Below are positions 42,051 to 51,849 of a stretch of 64,000 nucleotides of DNA, piece by piece. The position numbers were made by a program, and so were the translations under genes. Source of the DNA: Streptomyces shenzhenensis (GTDB lineage Bacteria > Actinomycetota > Actinomycetes > Streptomycetales > Streptomycetaceae); NCBI RefSeq assembly GCF_021462265.1, contig NZ_JAJONF010000002.1:310001-374000 (forward strand). The letters are read 5' to 3'. Position 1 is the stretch's first letter, and each line of letters begins with the position of its first letter. Under the pieces are notes generated by a model. The model ran no database searches and was not told where the DNA came from. It worked only from the letters and a program-made list of their open reading frames with translations.

Positions 42051-43073
42051 ATGAAGGCAGCGGTCGTACGAGCCTTCGGCGAGCCCCTGGTCATCGAGGA
42101 GCGCCCCGACCCCGAGCCCGGCCCCGGCCAGGTCCGGATCCGGGTCGAGGCCTCCGGGCTGTGCCACACCGACATCCACGCGGCGCACGGCGACTGGCCC
42201 GTCAAGCCGAACCCGCCGTTCGTGCCCGGACACGAGGGCGTCGGCATCGTCGAGGAACTCGGCGCGGGCGTCACCCACCTGACGATCGGACAGCGGGTCG
42301 CCGTGCCCTGGCTGGGCAAGGCGTGCGGCCGGTGCGAGCACTGCCTCTCCGGCTGGGAGACCCTGTGCGAGCAGCAGGTCAACACCGGCTACGGCTGCGA
42401 CGGCGGGTACGCCGAGAAGATGCTGGCCTGGGCCGACTTCGCCCAGCCGGTCCCGCAGGGCGTCACCGCGTTCGACGCCGCCCCGCTGACCTGCGCGGGC
42501 GTCACCACGTACAAGGCGCTCAAGGTCGCCGGCGTACGGCCCACCCAGCTCGTCGCGATCTCCGGCGTCGGCGGACTCGGGCACCTCGCCCTGCAGTACG
42601 CGAAGATCGCCGGTGCCCAGGTGGCCGCCATCGACGTCACCGACGACAAGCTGGAGCTCGCCGCCGAACTCGGCGCCGACCTCGTCATCGACGCCCGCAA
42701 GGACGACGTCGGTGAGGTGCTCAAGCGGCACGGCGGAGCGCACGCGGCGATCGCGCTCGCCGTGAACGACGCCGCCTTCGAGGCCGTCAACTCCGGCCTG
42801 CGGCGCGGCGGCAAGCTGGTGATGGTGGCGCTGCCCGCGCACGGCACCGTCCGCGTCCCGATCTTCGACACCGTGCTGAACGGCACGAGCGTGATCGGCT
42901 CCATCGTGGGCACCCGGCAGGACCTCGCCGAGGTATTCCGGCTGCACGCGGCCGGCCGGACCAGGGTCGTCTACGAGACCCGGCCGCTGGCGACCGTCAA
43001 CGAGTCGATCGAGGACGTGCTGCGCGGCGAGGTCAAGGCCCGGATCGTGTTCGACATGGGGGTGGGACGGTGA
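42051..43073 (+). CDS. Zinc-dependent alcohol dehydrogenase (AdhP/AdhT type)
   Basis: The 340-residue MDR enzyme has catalytic zinc ligands in GLCHTDIH and GHEGVG, the structural zinc cluster CGRCEHCLSGWETLC (four Cys), and the NAD fold ISGVGGLGHLALQYAK. It matches NAD-dependent ethanol dehydrogenases of the AdhP group. With AdhE it can reduce acetaldehyde to ethanol and recycle NADH. It lies 24 bases after the usp and overlaps the next usp by GTGA. Confidence 0.92.
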   Translation: MKAAVVRAFGEPLVIEERPDPEPGPGQVRIRVEASGLCHTDIHAAHGDWPVKPNPPFVPGHEGVGIVEELGAGVTHLTIGQRVAVPWLGKACGRCEHCLSGWETLCEQQVNTGYGCDGGYAEKMLAWADFAQPVPQGVTAFDAAPLTCAGVTTYKALKVAGVRPTQLVAISGVGGLGHLALQYAKIAGAQVAAIDVTDDKLELAAELGADLVIDARKDDVGEVLKRHGGAHAAIALAVNDAAFEAVNSGLRRGGKLVMVALPAHGTVRVPIFDTVLNGTSVIGSIVGTRQDLAEVFRLHAAGRTRVVYETRPLATVNESIEDVLRGEVKARIVFDMGVGR

Positions 43074-43939
43074 CCACCATGGGTCTGCCGGTCGTGGTCG
43101 GGGTCGACGGCTCCGAGTCCAGCCTGCGGGCCGTCGACTGGGCGGCCGACGAGGCCGTCCTGCGCGGGGCGCCGCTGCGGCTGGTGTACGCCTCGCTGTG
43201 GGAACGGTACGAGGGTGAATCGCTCGCCGAGGATCTCGTCAAGCCGTCCGACCAGCTGAGGGCCGAGGACATCGTCGCCGGCGCGGCCCGGCGGGCCGGC
43301 CTGCGCCGGCCCGGCCTGAAGGTCACCACCGACGTCCTGCCCGAGGAGCCGGAGTACGCGCTGGTGCGCGAGAGCCGCGAGGCCGCCGTGCTGGTGCTGG
43401 GCTCCCGGGGGCGCAGCGGTTTCGTCGAGATGCTGCTCGGTTCGGTCGGCCTCGCCGTCGCCGCGCACTCCCACTGCCCGGTGATCGTCCTCCGCGGCAG
43501 CCACGACAACCAGGTCCGCACCGGGGCCGGCGGCCGGATCGTGCTCGGCGTCGGCGGCAAGGAGGCCGTCGGCTTCGCGGTCCGGGAGGCCGGGCTGCGG
43601 GGCGCCGAGGTGGACGCCGTACGGGCCTGGCGGTGCCCCGCGCGGGAGACCACCGATCACCCGCTGCTCTCCGGGGAACCCGCCCGGCTGCACGAGCAGC
43701 AGGCCTCGGACACCCTGGAGGAGGCGCTGCGCGACCTACCGAAGGAGGTGCACGTGCACCGGCAGACCGTCGAGGGCCCCGCCCGCCAGGTGCTGCTGGC
43801 CGCCTCGCACGACGCCGACCTGCTCGTGGTCGGCGCCCGGCGCGGTACCGGGCACCTCGGGCTCCAGCTGGGCCGGGTGGCCCACGGGGTCCTGCACCAC
43901 GCCGCCTGCCCGGTCGCCGTCGTCCCCGAACGGACGTGA
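43070..43939 (+). CDS. Tandem universal stress protein (290-residue type)
   Basis: GTG start overlaps the adh stop (GTGA); ATG 43079 is an alternative. Domain 1: LPVVVGVDGSESSLRAVDWAA to VLVLGSRGRSGFVEMLLGSVGLAVAAHSHCPVIVLRG; domain 2 ends LLVVGARRGTGHLGLQLGRVAHGVLHHAACPVAVVPE. Sister of the protein at 60441-61313 (both share LRLVYAS-WERYE). Translationally coupled to the alcohol dehydrogenase. Confidence 0.9.
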   Translation: MTTMGLPVVVGVDGSESSLRAVDWAADEAVLRGAPLRLVYASLWERYEGESLAEDLVKPSDQLRAEDIVAGAARRAGLRRPGLKVTTDVLPEEPEYALVRESREAAVLVLGSRGRSGFVEMLLGSVGLAVAAHSHCPVIVLRGSHDNQVRTGAGGRIVLGVGGKEAVGFAVREAGLRGAEVDAVRAWRCPARETTDHPLLSGEPARLHEQQASDTLEEALRDLPKEVHVHRQTVEGPARQVLLAASHDADLLVVGARRGTGHLGLQLGRVAHGVLHHAACPVAVVPERT

Positions 43940-44014
43940 CGCCCGCCCGCACCGCCGCGGCTTCACCCGCCTGGCCCCACCACCGCCCGATGACCGACTC
44001 ACGGAGCCCTTTCC

Positions 44015-46399
44015 ATGTCCAAGGCCGAACACCAGGACGCCATCGCACTGTCCGACGAGGAACTGCGCACCCTGGACGCGCACTGGCGTGCCGCCAACTA
44101 CCTCGCGGCAGGCCAGATCTACCTGATGTCCAACCAGCTGCTCACCGAGCCGCTGCGCCCGGAGCACATCAAGCCCCGGCTGCTGGGCCACTGGGGCACC
44201 TCGCCCGGCCTGAACCTGGTCTACACCCACCTCAACCGGGTGATCAAGGCCCGGGGCCTGGACGCGCTGTGCGTGTGGGGACCGGGCCACGGCGGTCCGT
44301 CGGTGCTGGCGAACTCCTGGCTGGAGGGCAGCTACAGCGAGACCTACCCCGACGTACCCCGAAACGGGCAGGGGATGGGCCGCCTGTTCCGGCAGTTCTC
44401 CTTCCCCGGCGGGGTGCCCAGCCACGTCGCCCCCGAGACGCCCGGCTCCATCCACGAGGGCGGTGAGCTCGGCTACTCCCTCGCCCACGCCTACGGCGCC
44501 GCCCTCGACCATCCGGATCTGCTGGTCGCGTGCGTGATCGGGGACGGCGAGGCGGAGACCGGGCCGCTGGCCGCTTCCTGGCACTCCAACAAGTTCCTCG
44601 ACCCGGTGCACGACGGTGCGGTCCTGCCGATCCTGCACCTGAACGGCTACAAGATCGCCAACCCGACCGTGCTGGCCCGCCTGCCCGAGGCCGAACTGGA
44701 CGCCCTGCTGCGCGGCTACGGCCACGACCCGATCCACGTCACGGGTGACGATCCGCGCGAGGTCCACCGGGCCATGGCGGCGGCGATGGACGACGCCCTG
44801 GACCGGATCGCCGTGATGCAGCGTTCGGCGCGCGAGGACGGGGTCACCGAGCGGGTGCACTGGCCGGTGATCGTGCTGCGTACGCCCAAGGGCTGGACGG
44901 GGCCCGCGGTGGTCGACGGCGTGCCGGTCGAGGGCACCTGGCGGGCCCACCAGGTCCCGCTCGCCGAGGTCCGCGAGAACCCGGAGCATCTGCGGCAGCT
45001 GGAGGCGTGGCTGCGGTCCTACCGGCCCGAGGAGCTCTTCGGGCCCGACGGGCGGCCGGTCGCCGACGTGCTGGCCTGCGTCCCCGAGGGGATCCGCCGG
45101 CTGGGTGCGTCGCCGTACGCCAACGGCGGCCTCCTGGTGCGCGATCTGCCGCTGGCCGATCTCGACGAGTTCGCCGTCCCCGTCGACAAGCCGGGCAGCA
45201 CCCTGCACGAGCCCACCCGGGTGCTGGGCGACTTCCTGGCCCGGGTCATGAAGGACACCCGGCTGCGCCGGGACTTCCGGCTGGTCGGGCCGGACGAGAC
45301 CGCCTCCAACCGGCTCCAGGCCGTCTTCGAGGCCAGCGGCAAGGCGTGGCAGGCCGGGCGGCTTCCGGTCGACGAGCACCTCGACCACCACGGCCGGGTG
45401 ATGGAGATCCTCTCCGAGCACCTGTGCCAGGGCTGGCTGGAGGGCTATCTGCTGACCGGCCGGCACGGGCTGTTCTCCTGCTACGAGGCGTTCGTGCACA
45501 TCGTCGACTCCATGGTCAACCAGCACATCAAGTGGCTCAGGACCTCGAGGCAGCTGCCCTGGCGCGCCCCGATCGCCTCCCTCAACTACCTCCTCACGTC
45601 CCACGTGTGGCGGCAGGACCACAACGGTTTCTCGCACCAGGACCCCGGTTTCGTCGACCACGTCCTCAACAAGAGCCCGGAGGTCGTCCGGGTCTACCTC
45701 CCGCCGGACGCCAACACGCTGCTGTCGGTCGCGGATCACGCGCTGCGCAGCCGGGACTACGTCAACGTCATCGTGGCCGGCAAGCAGCCCTGCTTCGACT
45801 GGCTCTCGATGGACCAGGCGCGTGTGCACTGCGCGCGCGGCGCGGGGATCTGGGAGTGGGCCGGCACCGAGGACGGCTCCCGCGAACCCGACGTGGTGCT
45901 GGCCTGCGCCGGCGACGTGCCCACCCAGGAGGTCCTGGCCGCAGCCCAGTTGCTGCGCCGGAACCTGCCCGGGCTGGTGGTGCGGGTGGTCAACGTCGTC
46001 GACATGACGAGGCTGGTGCCCAAGGAGGAGCACCCGCACGGGATGAGCGACTTCGAGTACGACGGCCTGTTCACCAAGGACAAGCCGGTGATCTTCGCCT
46101 ACCACGGGTATCCCTGGCTCATCCACCGGCTCGCCTACCGGCGTACCGGGCACGGGAACCTGCATGTGCGCGGCTACAAGGAGTCCGGGACCACGACGAC
46201 GCCGTTCGACATGGTCGTCCGCAACGACCTGGACCGCTACCGGCTGGTCATGGACGTCATCGACCGGGTGCCCGGTCTCGCCGTCCGCGCGGCGGGCGTA
46301 CGTCAGCAGATGGCCGACGCGCGCACCCGTCACCAGGCCTGGATCCGCGAGCACGGCACCGATCTGCCCGAGGTCGCCGACTGGACCTGGAACAGCTGA
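44015..46399 (+). CDS. xfp: Phosphoketolase (xylulose-5-/fructose-6-phosphate)
   Basis: The 794-residue TPP enzyme splits xylulose 5-phosphate (or fructose 6-phosphate) with Pi into acetyl phosphate and glyceraldehyde 3-phosphate (erythrose 4-phosphate). The N-terminus has [20 protein letters not shown] and [23 protein letters not shown]; the TPP motif is [22 protein letters not shown]; the centre has [38 protein letters not shown] in parts. Length fits the family. It bypasses oxidative steps of glycolysis and gives acetyl phosphate; the next gene, gap, can use its triose product. Probably in the usp-led operon, 75 bases after the usp. Confidence 0.94.
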   Translation: MSKAEHQDAIALSDEELRTLDAHWRAANYLAAGQIYLMSNQLLTEPLRPEHIKPRLLGHWGTSPGLNLVYTHLNRVIKARGLDALCVWGPGHGGPSVLANSWLEGSYSETYPDVPRNGQGMGRLFRQFSFPGGVPSHVAPETPGSIHEGGELGYSLAHAYGAALDHPDLLVACVIGDGEAETGPLAASWHSNKFLDPVHDGAVLPILHLNGYKIANPTVLARLPEAELDALLRGYGHDPIHVTGDDPREVHRAMAAAMDDALDRIAVMQRSAREDGVTERVHWPVIVLRTPKGWTGPAVVDGVPVEGTWRAHQVPLAEVRENPEHLRQLEAWLRSYRPEELFGPDGRPVADVLACVPEGIRRLGASPYANGGLLVRDLPLADLDEFAVPVDKPGSTLHEPTRVLGDFLARVMKDTRLRRDFRLVGPDETASNRLQAVFEASGKAWQAGRLPVDEHLDHHGRVMEILSEHLCQGWLEGYLLTGRHGLFSCYEAFVHIVDSMVNQHIKWLRTSRQLPWRAPIASLNYLLTSHVWRQDHNGFSHQDPGFVDHVLNKSPEVVRVYLPPDANTLLSVADHALRSRDYVNVIVAGKQPCFDWLSMDQARVHCARGAGIWEWAGTEDGSREPDVVLACAGDVPTQEVLAAAQLLRRNLPGLVVRVVNVVDMTRLVPKEEHPHGMSDFEYDGLFTKDKPVIFAYHGYPWLIHRLAYRRTGHGNLHVRGYKESGTTTTPFDMVVRNDLDRYRLVMDVIDRVPGLAVRAAGVRQQMADARTRHQAWIREHGTDLPEVADWTWNS

Positions 46400-46430
46400 A
46401 CACCCCCACCCCCGAAAGGAGTCCGTCATC

Positions 46431-47444
46431 ATGACCGTACGGGTCGGCATCAACGGCTTCGGCCGGATCGGCCGTACCTACCTGCGCGCGGCACTCGACC
46501 GCGCGGAAGCGGGCACCCAGGACGTCGAGGTCGTCGCGATCAACGACATCACCTCGCCCGCCACCCTGGCCCACCTGCTGGAGTACGACTCGACGTTCGG
46601 GCGCATCGGACGCGAGGTCGTGCACGACGACAGCTCGATCACCGTGGACGGCAGGCGCATCGCCGTCACCGCCGAACGGGACCCGGCCGCCCTGCACTGG
46701 CTGGACTACGGCGCCGGGATCGTCGTCGAGTCCACCGGCCGCTTCCGGGACCGCGACTCCGCCGCCCTGCATCTGAAGGCCGGCGCCCACACGGTTCTGC
46801 TGTCCGCGCCCGGCAAGGACGTCGACGCCACCATCGTCATGGGCGTCAACGACCGCACCTACGACCGGCACGAGCACCGGATCGTCTCCGCCGCGTCCTG
46901 CACCACCAACTGCGTCGCCCCGATGGTGAAGGTCCTCGACGAGGCCTTCGGCATCGAACGCGGCGTGATGACGACCATCCACGGCTACACCAACGACCAG
47001 TCCCTGCTGGACGGGCCGCACAAGGACCTGCGCCGGGCCCGCTCGGCGGCGCTCAGCATCATCCCGACCAGCACCGGCGCCGCCCGCGCCGTGGGGCTCG
47101 TGGTGCCGGAGCTGGCGGGCGCGCTGGACGGGATCGCGGTCCGGGTGCCGGTGGAGGACGGCTCGCTCACCGACCTCGCGGTGGTGCTCGGCCGCGAGGC
47201 GAGCCCGGACGAGATCAACGCCGCGTTCGAGGCGGCCGCCGAGGGCGCGCTGGACGGCATCCTGCGGGTGTCCAAGGCCCCGATCGTCTCCCGTGACGTC
47301 ATCGGCGACCCCTCCTCCTGCGTCTTCGACCCGGCCCTCACCCAGGCCAACGGCACGCTGGCCAAGGTCTTCGGCTGGTACGACAACGAGTGGGGCTACA
47401 CCAACCGGCTCCTGGACCTCACGGCCCTGGTGGCGGAGGACTGA
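46431..47444 (+). CDS. gap: Glyceraldehyde-3-phosphate dehydrogenase, type I
   Basis: The 337-residue enzyme starts VRVGINGFGRIGRTYLRAAL (NAD fold), has the catalytic SAASCTTNCVAP and TTIHGYTNDQSLLDGPHKDLRRARSAALSIIPTSTGAA in parts, and ends WYDNEWGYTNRLLDL. It oxidises glyceraldehyde 3-phosphate to 1,3-bisphosphoglycerate with NAD. It stands 31 bases after xfp. Streptomyces have housekeeping gap genes elsewhere, so this is probably a condition-specific copy; that is inference. A strong hairpin follows it. Confidence 0.94.
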   Translation: MTVRVGINGFGRIGRTYLRAALDRAEAGTQDVEVVAINDITSPATLAHLLEYDSTFGRIGREVVHDDSSITVDGRRIAVTAERDPAALHWLDYGAGIVVESTGRFRDRDSAALHLKAGAHTVLLSAPGKDVDATIVMGVNDRTYDRHEHRIVSAASCTTNCVAPMVKVLDEAFGIERGVMTTIHGYTNDQSLLDGPHKDLRRARSAALSIIPTSTGAARAVGLVVPELAGALDGIAVRVPVEDGSLTDLAVVLGREASPDEINAAFEAAAEGALDGILRVSKAPIVSRDVIGDPSSCVFDPALTQANGTLAKVFGWYDNEWGYTNRLLDLTALVAED

Positions 47445-47469
47445 CCCCGGCCCCCGGCACCACCTCGTC

Positions 47470-47513
47470 CTGCCCTCGCCGGCCGACCGGTTACCGGTCG
47501 CCGGCGAGGGCAG
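47470..47513 (+). terminator. Hairpin terminator after gap
   Basis: A 20-bp stem with a single bulged C (47470-47490 with 47494-47513) and loop TTA begins 25 bases after the gap stop, ending the usp-adh-usp-xfp-gap operon. Confidence 0.8.
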
Positions 47514-47530
47514 CCGCGTTCGGCGGCCCC

Positions 47531-47568
47531 GGTCCCGACCAGTCCTCCTGATCAGGGCCGATCGGCCC
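47531..47568 (+). promoter_or_regulatory. Palindromic box pair upstream of the acyl-CoA synthetase gene
   Basis: GGGCCG-AT-CGGCCC (47555-47568) is a perfect palindrome; GGTCCC-GA-CCAGTC (47531-47544) is weak, centres 24 bases apart. The perfect copy ends 83 bases before the start codon. Confidence 0.75.
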
Positions 47569-47651
47569 CCGGCTCACCCCGGACAGCCCATGGGGCGGCG
47601 GCCCGCCGCGCCGGATGCTCGTAGTGCCAACCGGTTTGGAGGACAACCGCG

Positions 47652-50348
47652 ATGACCGACTCGCTGCTCGAACGAGCCCCCGCCCACGCGCTGCTCGCGG
47701 ACGGCACCACCGTGTGCATCCGGTCCGCGACCGCCGGCGACCACGACCGGCTGAAGGGGTTCTACGACGACATGTCGTCCGAGAACCTCCGCCTGCGGTT
47801 CTTCTCGGTCAGCCGGCGCTCGGCGGCCATGGCCGCCGACCGGGCGTGCGCCCCGGCCCGCCCCGGCTACCGGGCGCTCCTCGCCGAGGCCCGGGGCCGG
47901 ATCCTCGGCCTCGCCGAGTACGAGAGCGGAGACGACAAGGGCTCGGCGGAGATCTCCATCGCCGTGGCCGACGGGCTGCATCACCGCGGCGTCGGCACGC
48001 TTCTCGTCGAGCACCTGGTCTCGGCCGCCCGTGCCGACGGCATCACCACCTTCACGGCCGACGCGCTCAGCGAGAACCGCGAGGTGCTCCGCCTCTTCTC
48101 GGACCTCGGCCTGCGCACGTCCCGCCGCTTCGAGGGCCCGGAGACGCGCTGCACCATCCGCCTCGACCAGGACGACGCCTACCTCGCCGCAGTCGAGGCC
48201 CGCGGCCGCGCCGCCGACGTGGCGAGCCTGCGGCCGCTGCTGTGCCCGGAGGCGGTCGCCGTCGTCGGCGCCGGACGCAAACCCGGCTCCGTCGGCCGGG
48301 CGATCCTCCACCACATCCGCACCGGCGGCTACACCCGCCGGCTCCTCGCCGTGAACCCCGGCATGACCTCGGTCCTCGGCGTGCCGTGCTACCCGTCCGT
48401 CAGCGCCCTGCCCGTGACCCCGGACCTGGTGGTCGTGGCGGTGCCCGCGGCTGCCGTCGCGGCGTGCGCCGAGGAGTGCGGCACGGCCGGCGTCCGCGCC
48501 CTCCTCGTCGTCACCTCGGGTCTAGGCCCCGACCAGGCGCAGGCGCTGCGCGCCGCATGCCGCACCCACGGCATGCGCCTCGTCGGTCCCAACTGCCTCG
48601 GCATCTCCAACACGGAGGCCCGGCTGAGCCTCGACGCGACCTTCGCCGCCGGGCACCCCCGCCCCGGGGCGGCCGGTGTCGCCGTCCAGTCCGGCGGTAT
48701 CGGCATCGCCCTGCTCGACGGCCTGTCCCGGCTCGGCATCGGTGTGTCGTCCTTCGTCTCGCTCGGCGACAAGTACGACGTCAGCGGCAACGACATGCTC
48801 CAGTGGTGGGAGACCGACGGCCGTACCGACCTCGCCCTGCTGCACCTGGAGTCCTTCGGCAACCCGCGCGCCTTCTCCCGTACCGCCCGCCGGGTCGCCC
48901 GCCGGATGCCGGTACTGACCGTGGACGCCGGCCGGTCCGCGGCCGGCCGCCGGGCCGCCGCCTCCCACACCGCGGCCGCCGCCACCCCCACCATGACCCG
49001 CCGGGCCCTGTTCACCCAGGCCGGCATCACCGCCACCCGCTCGGTCGGCGAACTCCTCGAAGCGGCCGCGCTGCTGCACTCCCAGACGCTGCCGGAAGGC
49101 AACCGCGTCGCCGTCGTCACCAACGCGGGCGGCGCCGGGGTCCTGGCCGCCGACGCCTGCGCCGAGGCCGGGCTGGTCCTGCCGCCGTTCACCCCGGCGA
49201 TGACCGACGCGCTGCTGGCCGTGCTGCCCGGCGGAGCGGTCATCGGCAACCCGGTCGACGCCACCGCCGTCGTGACCGAGGAACAGCTCACGGACTGCGT
49301 CGACGCGCTCGTCGCGGACCCGGGCGTCGACGCGGTCCTGGTGGCCCTGGTCCCCACGGCCCTCGCCACCGCCACCGGCGACGACCTGGTACGGGCCCTC
49401 ACCGGGGCGCCCGGCCGCAGGCCCAAGCCGGTCCTCGCCGTCCGCCTGGAGCAGGACCTGCCGGTGAAGCTGCTGCCCGCCGCCGACCCGGGCGGCACCA
49501 TCCCGTCCTACGCCGAACCGCAGGCGGCCGCCCGCGCGCTGGCCCATGCGGCCGGCCGCGCGGCCTGGCTGGCCCGCCCGGCCGGCACCGTACCGGCCCT
49601 CGACGACATCGAGACCGAGCGGGCCCACGCCCTCGCCGACGCCCACCTCGCCGCGCACCCGGACGGCGGCTGGCTCGACCCGCGCACCTGCGCCGACCTG
49701 CTCGCCTGCTACGGCATCCCGCAGATCCCGTGGGCCTGGGCCGAGACCGAGGACGACGCCGTGCGTGCCGCCGAACGGCTGCGGGGCGCCGACGGCCGGG
49801 TCGTCATGAAGGCCCACTGGCCCGGGCTCGTCCACAAGAGCGAGGAGCGCGCGGTCCACCTCGACCTGCGCGGCGAGCCCCAGGTACGCGCCGCCTTCCG
49901 GGACCTGGAGACGCGCTTCGGCGGCCTGATGACCGGCGTGGTCGTCCAGTCGCTCGCCCGGCGCGGCACCGAACTGTTCGCCGGCGTCGTCCAGGACGAG
50001 GTGTTCGGACCGCTGGTCCTGTTCGGGCTCGGCGGTACGGCCACCGAGGTGCTCGCCGACCAGGCGGCCCGGCTCGCCCCGCTCACCGACCACGACGTGC
50101 ACGATCTGATCACGTCGCCGCGCTGCGCGCCCCTGCTGTTCGGCGCCCGCGGCAACGGACCCGTCGACCTCGAAGCCCTGGAGCAACTGCTCCTGCGGCT
50201 GTCCCGGATGGCGGCGGACCTGCCGCAGCTCGCCGAGGCCGACTTCAACCCCGTCCTGGCCGCACCGGGCTCGGTCACCGTGCTCGACGCACGGATACGG
50301 CTGCTGCCGCGCGGGCCCCAGGACCCGTATCTGCGCCGGCTCCGCTGA
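47652..50348 (+). CDS. GNAT-fused ADP-forming acyl-CoA synthetase (acetate-CoA ligase/protein acetyltransferase, Pat-like)
   Basis: The 898-residue protein has an N-terminal GNAT domain (about 18-175; HHRGVGTLLVEHLVSAARA is the acetyl-CoA loop). A CoA-binding domain follows (about 200-300; VAVVGAGRKPGSVGRAILHHI), then a succinyl-CoA ligase-like region with a likely phosphohistidine in AAASHTAAAATP, and a C-terminal ATP-grasp (about 680-898; GRVVMKAHWPGLVHKSEERAV). N-terminal GNAT order is typical of streptomycete Pat proteins, which acetylate acyl-CoA synthetases. If the ligase half is active, it could make ATP from acetyl-CoA, completing a PFL fermentation to acetate. The conserved His supports activity, but this is not proven. 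GGAGGAC precedes the ATG. Confidence 0.88.
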   Translation: MTDSLLERAPAHALLADGTTVCIRSATAGDHDRLKGFYDDMSSENLRLRFFSVSRRSAAMAADRACAPARPGYRALLAEARGRILGLAEYESGDDKGSAEISIAVADGLHHRGVGTLLVEHLVSAARADGITTFTADALSENREVLRLFSDLGLRTSRRFEGPETRCTIRLDQDDAYLAAVEARGRAADVASLRPLLCPEAVAVVGAGRKPGSVGRAILHHIRTGGYTRRLLAVNPGMTSVLGVPCYPSVSALPVTPDLVVVAVPAAAVAACAEECGTAGVRALLVVTSGLGPDQAQALRAACRTHGMRLVGPNCLGISNTEARLSLDATFAAGHPRPGAAGVAVQSGGIGIALLDGLSRLGIGVSSFVSLGDKYDVSGNDMLQWWETDGRTDLALLHLESFGNPRAFSRTARRVARRMPVLTVDAGRSAAGRRAAASHTAAAATPTMTRRALFTQAGITATRSVGELLEAAALLHSQTLPEGNRVAVVTNAGGAGVLAADACAEAGLVLPPFTPAMTDALLAVLPGGAVIGNPVDATAVVTEEQLTDCVDALVADPGVDAVLVALVPTALATATGDDLVRALTGAPGRRPKPVLAVRLEQDLPVKLLPAADPGGTIPSYAEPQAAARALAHAAGRAAWLARPAGTVPALDDIETERAHALADAHLAAHPDGGWLDPRTCADLLACYGIPQIPWAWAETEDDAVRAAERLRGADGRVVMKAHWPGLVHKSEERAVHLDLRGEPQVRAAFRDLETRFGGLMTGVVVQSLARRGTELFAGVVQDEVFGPLVLFGLGGTATEVLADQAARLAPLTDHDVHDLITSPRCAPLLFGARGNGPVDLEALEQLLLRLSRMAADLPQLAEADFNPVLAAPGSVTVLDARIRLLPRGPQDPYLRRLR

Positions 50349-50368
50349 GGACTGAGGAGGAAACCGAG

Positions 50369-51097
50369 ATGAGGCACAACAAGGTGGGCTCCGTGATGAG
50401 CACGGATGTCGTCCACGCCGGCTACAGCACTCCCTTCAAGGAGGTCGCGCGACTCCTCGCCGAGCACCGGATCAGCGGCCTTCCCGTGATCGACGACGAC
50501 GACAAGGTCATCGGGGTCATCTCCGAGACGGACCTGATGGCCCGCCAGGCCATCGCCCCCGACCCCTACGGGGCGAAGTACCGCGTGGGGCTCGGCCAGC
50601 TGACGCGCGGTGGCAGGAGGCAGGCGGCCAAGGCACAGGCACGCACCGCCGGAGACCTGATGTCGGACCCGCCGGTCACGGTGCACGCCGAGAACACCAT
50701 CGTCGAGGCGGCCCGCACCATGGCCGAACGGCACGTGGAACGGCTCCCCGTCCTCGACGAGGAGGACCGGCTGGTCGGCATCGTCACCCGCCGTGACCTG
50801 CTGCAGGTCTTCCTGCGCCCCGACGACGACATCCGCGACGAGGTGACCGAGGAGGTCCTCGTCCGCGCCCTGTGGCTGCCGCCCCGCACCGTCGACGTGT
50901 CCGTGAGGCAGGGCGTCGTGACACTCACCGGCCACATGGAACGCAAGACCGAGACCGAGATCGCCGTCTCCATGACCCGTCAGATCGACGGCGTGGTCGA
51001 CGTGGTCGACAAGCTGACCTACCGCCTGGACGACGCCCGCGTCCGCGAGCAACAGGCATCGCACGACGCGGCCGACGGCTGGCTGCGCGGACTGTGA
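50369..51097 (+). CDS. CBS-CBS-BON domain protein (type B)
   Basis: The 242-residue protein starts MRHNKVGSVMSTDVVHAGYST after GAGGAGG. CBS 1 (about 5-60), a basic linker (GGRRQAAKAQARTAGD), CBS 2 (about 95-150; AARTMAERHVERLPVLDEEDRLVGIVTRRDLL) and BON (about 160-230; VDVSVRQGVVTLTGHMERKTE). Paralogue of 59500-60210; both end GWLRGL or DWLRGL. It lies 20 bases after the acyl-CoA synthetase, so a nucleotide-sensing link to that enzyme's energy state is possible. Confidence 0.88.
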   Translation: MRHNKVGSVMSTDVVHAGYSTPFKEVARLLAEHRISGLPVIDDDDKVIGVISETDLMARQAIAPDPYGAKYRVGLGQLTRGGRRQAAKAQARTAGDLMSDPPVTVHAENTIVEAARTMAERHVERLPVLDEEDRLVGIVTRRDLLQVFLRPDDDIRDEVTEEVLVRALWLPPRTVDVSVRQGVVTLTGHMERKTETEIAVSMTRQIDGVVDVVDKLTYRLDDARVREQQASHDAADGWLRGL

Positions 51098-51112
51098 GAG
51101 GAGACCGTCCCC

Positions 51113-51607
51113 ATGACACCCACGGTGTTAGTCACCTACGGCACGAAGAACGGATCGACCGCGCACATCGCCGAGTCGATCGCCGGCACCCTGCGCGAGC
51201 ACGGGCTGACGGTCGAGACGATGCGGGCCTCGGTCGTCCCCTTCGTCACCCGCTACGACGCGGTCGTGGTCGGCGGCGGGCTGTACGCCGGCCGCTGGCA
51301 CAAGGACGCCCGCGCGTTCGTCCGCCGCCACCGCCACGACCTCGCCCAGCGGCCCGTCTGGTTCTTCAGCAGCGGCCCGCTCGACGCCTCCGCCTCCGAA
51401 CGGGACATCCCGCCCGTGCGCGGGGTGCGCCGTGCGATGCAGGAACTGCACGCCCGCGGTCACGCCACCTTCGGCGGCTGCCTCGACGACGACGCGGACG
51501 GCTGGCTGGCCCGGAGGATCCTGGACTCGGGGAGCGGCGGCGACTTCCGGGACTTCGAGGCCGTGGCGGCGTGGGCCTCGGCGATCGCCGCGGAGCTGAA
51601 GAACTGA
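51113..51607 (+). CDS. Flavodoxin-domain protein
   Basis: The 164-residue protein begins TVLVTYGTKNGSTAHIAESIA, the FMN phosphate loop of flavodoxins, followed by DAVVVGGGLYAGRWHKDARAFVRRH and VWFFSSGPLD. This resembles HemG/flavodoxin-domain proteins. It could be a redox carrier, possibly for PflA, or a menaquinone-linked oxidoreductase. It is 15 bases after the CBS gene and ends the acd-CBS operon. Confidence 0.85.
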   Translation: MTPTVLVTYGTKNGSTAHIAESIAGTLREHGLTVETMRASVVPFVTRYDAVVVGGGLYAGRWHKDARAFVRRHRHDLAQRPVWFFSSGPLDASASERDIPPVRGVRRAMQELHARGHATFGGCLDDDADGWLARRILDSGSGGDFRDFEAVAAWASAIAAELKN

Positions 51608-51670
51608 CCGGGTTCCGCCGCCCGGCCCGGCGGCCCGGCAGGCGCCGCCGCGCCGTGCCTCACATCCGTT

Positions 51671-51700
51671 GAGCGGCGGAGAGCGGCGGAGAGCGGCGGA
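51671..51700. repeat. Three exact 10-bp tandem units
   Basis: GAGCGGCGGA is repeated three times without change (51671-51680, 51681-51690, 51691-51700) in the intergenic space before the next usp. Confidence 0.85.
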
Positions 51701-51752
51701 CCGGCCGGCCTGGGGGGTGACGACGCCGGGGGACCGGCCCACGCCCGCCCGT

Positions 51753-51786
51753 GGGCCGGTCGGTCCCGTGCAGGGACGTACGGCCC
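51753..51786 (+). promoter_or_regulatory. Palindromic box pair upstream of usp at 51850
   Basis: GGGCCG-GT-CGGTCC (51753-51766) and GGGACG-TA-CGGCCC (51773-51786), centres 20 bases apart, 63 bases before the start. Same spacing as at 41001-41034. Confidence 0.7.
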
Positions 51787-51849
51787 CTGGCGGCCCGGCA
51801 GCGTGTCGGCACGCTGGAAAGGGGACGCTCCTCCCCGGAGGTGGAGATC

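Noticed and set aside
43736..46453. Long minus-strand open frame opposite the phosphoketolase
   Set aside because: Low-complexity translation without motifs; xfp is complete on the + strand.
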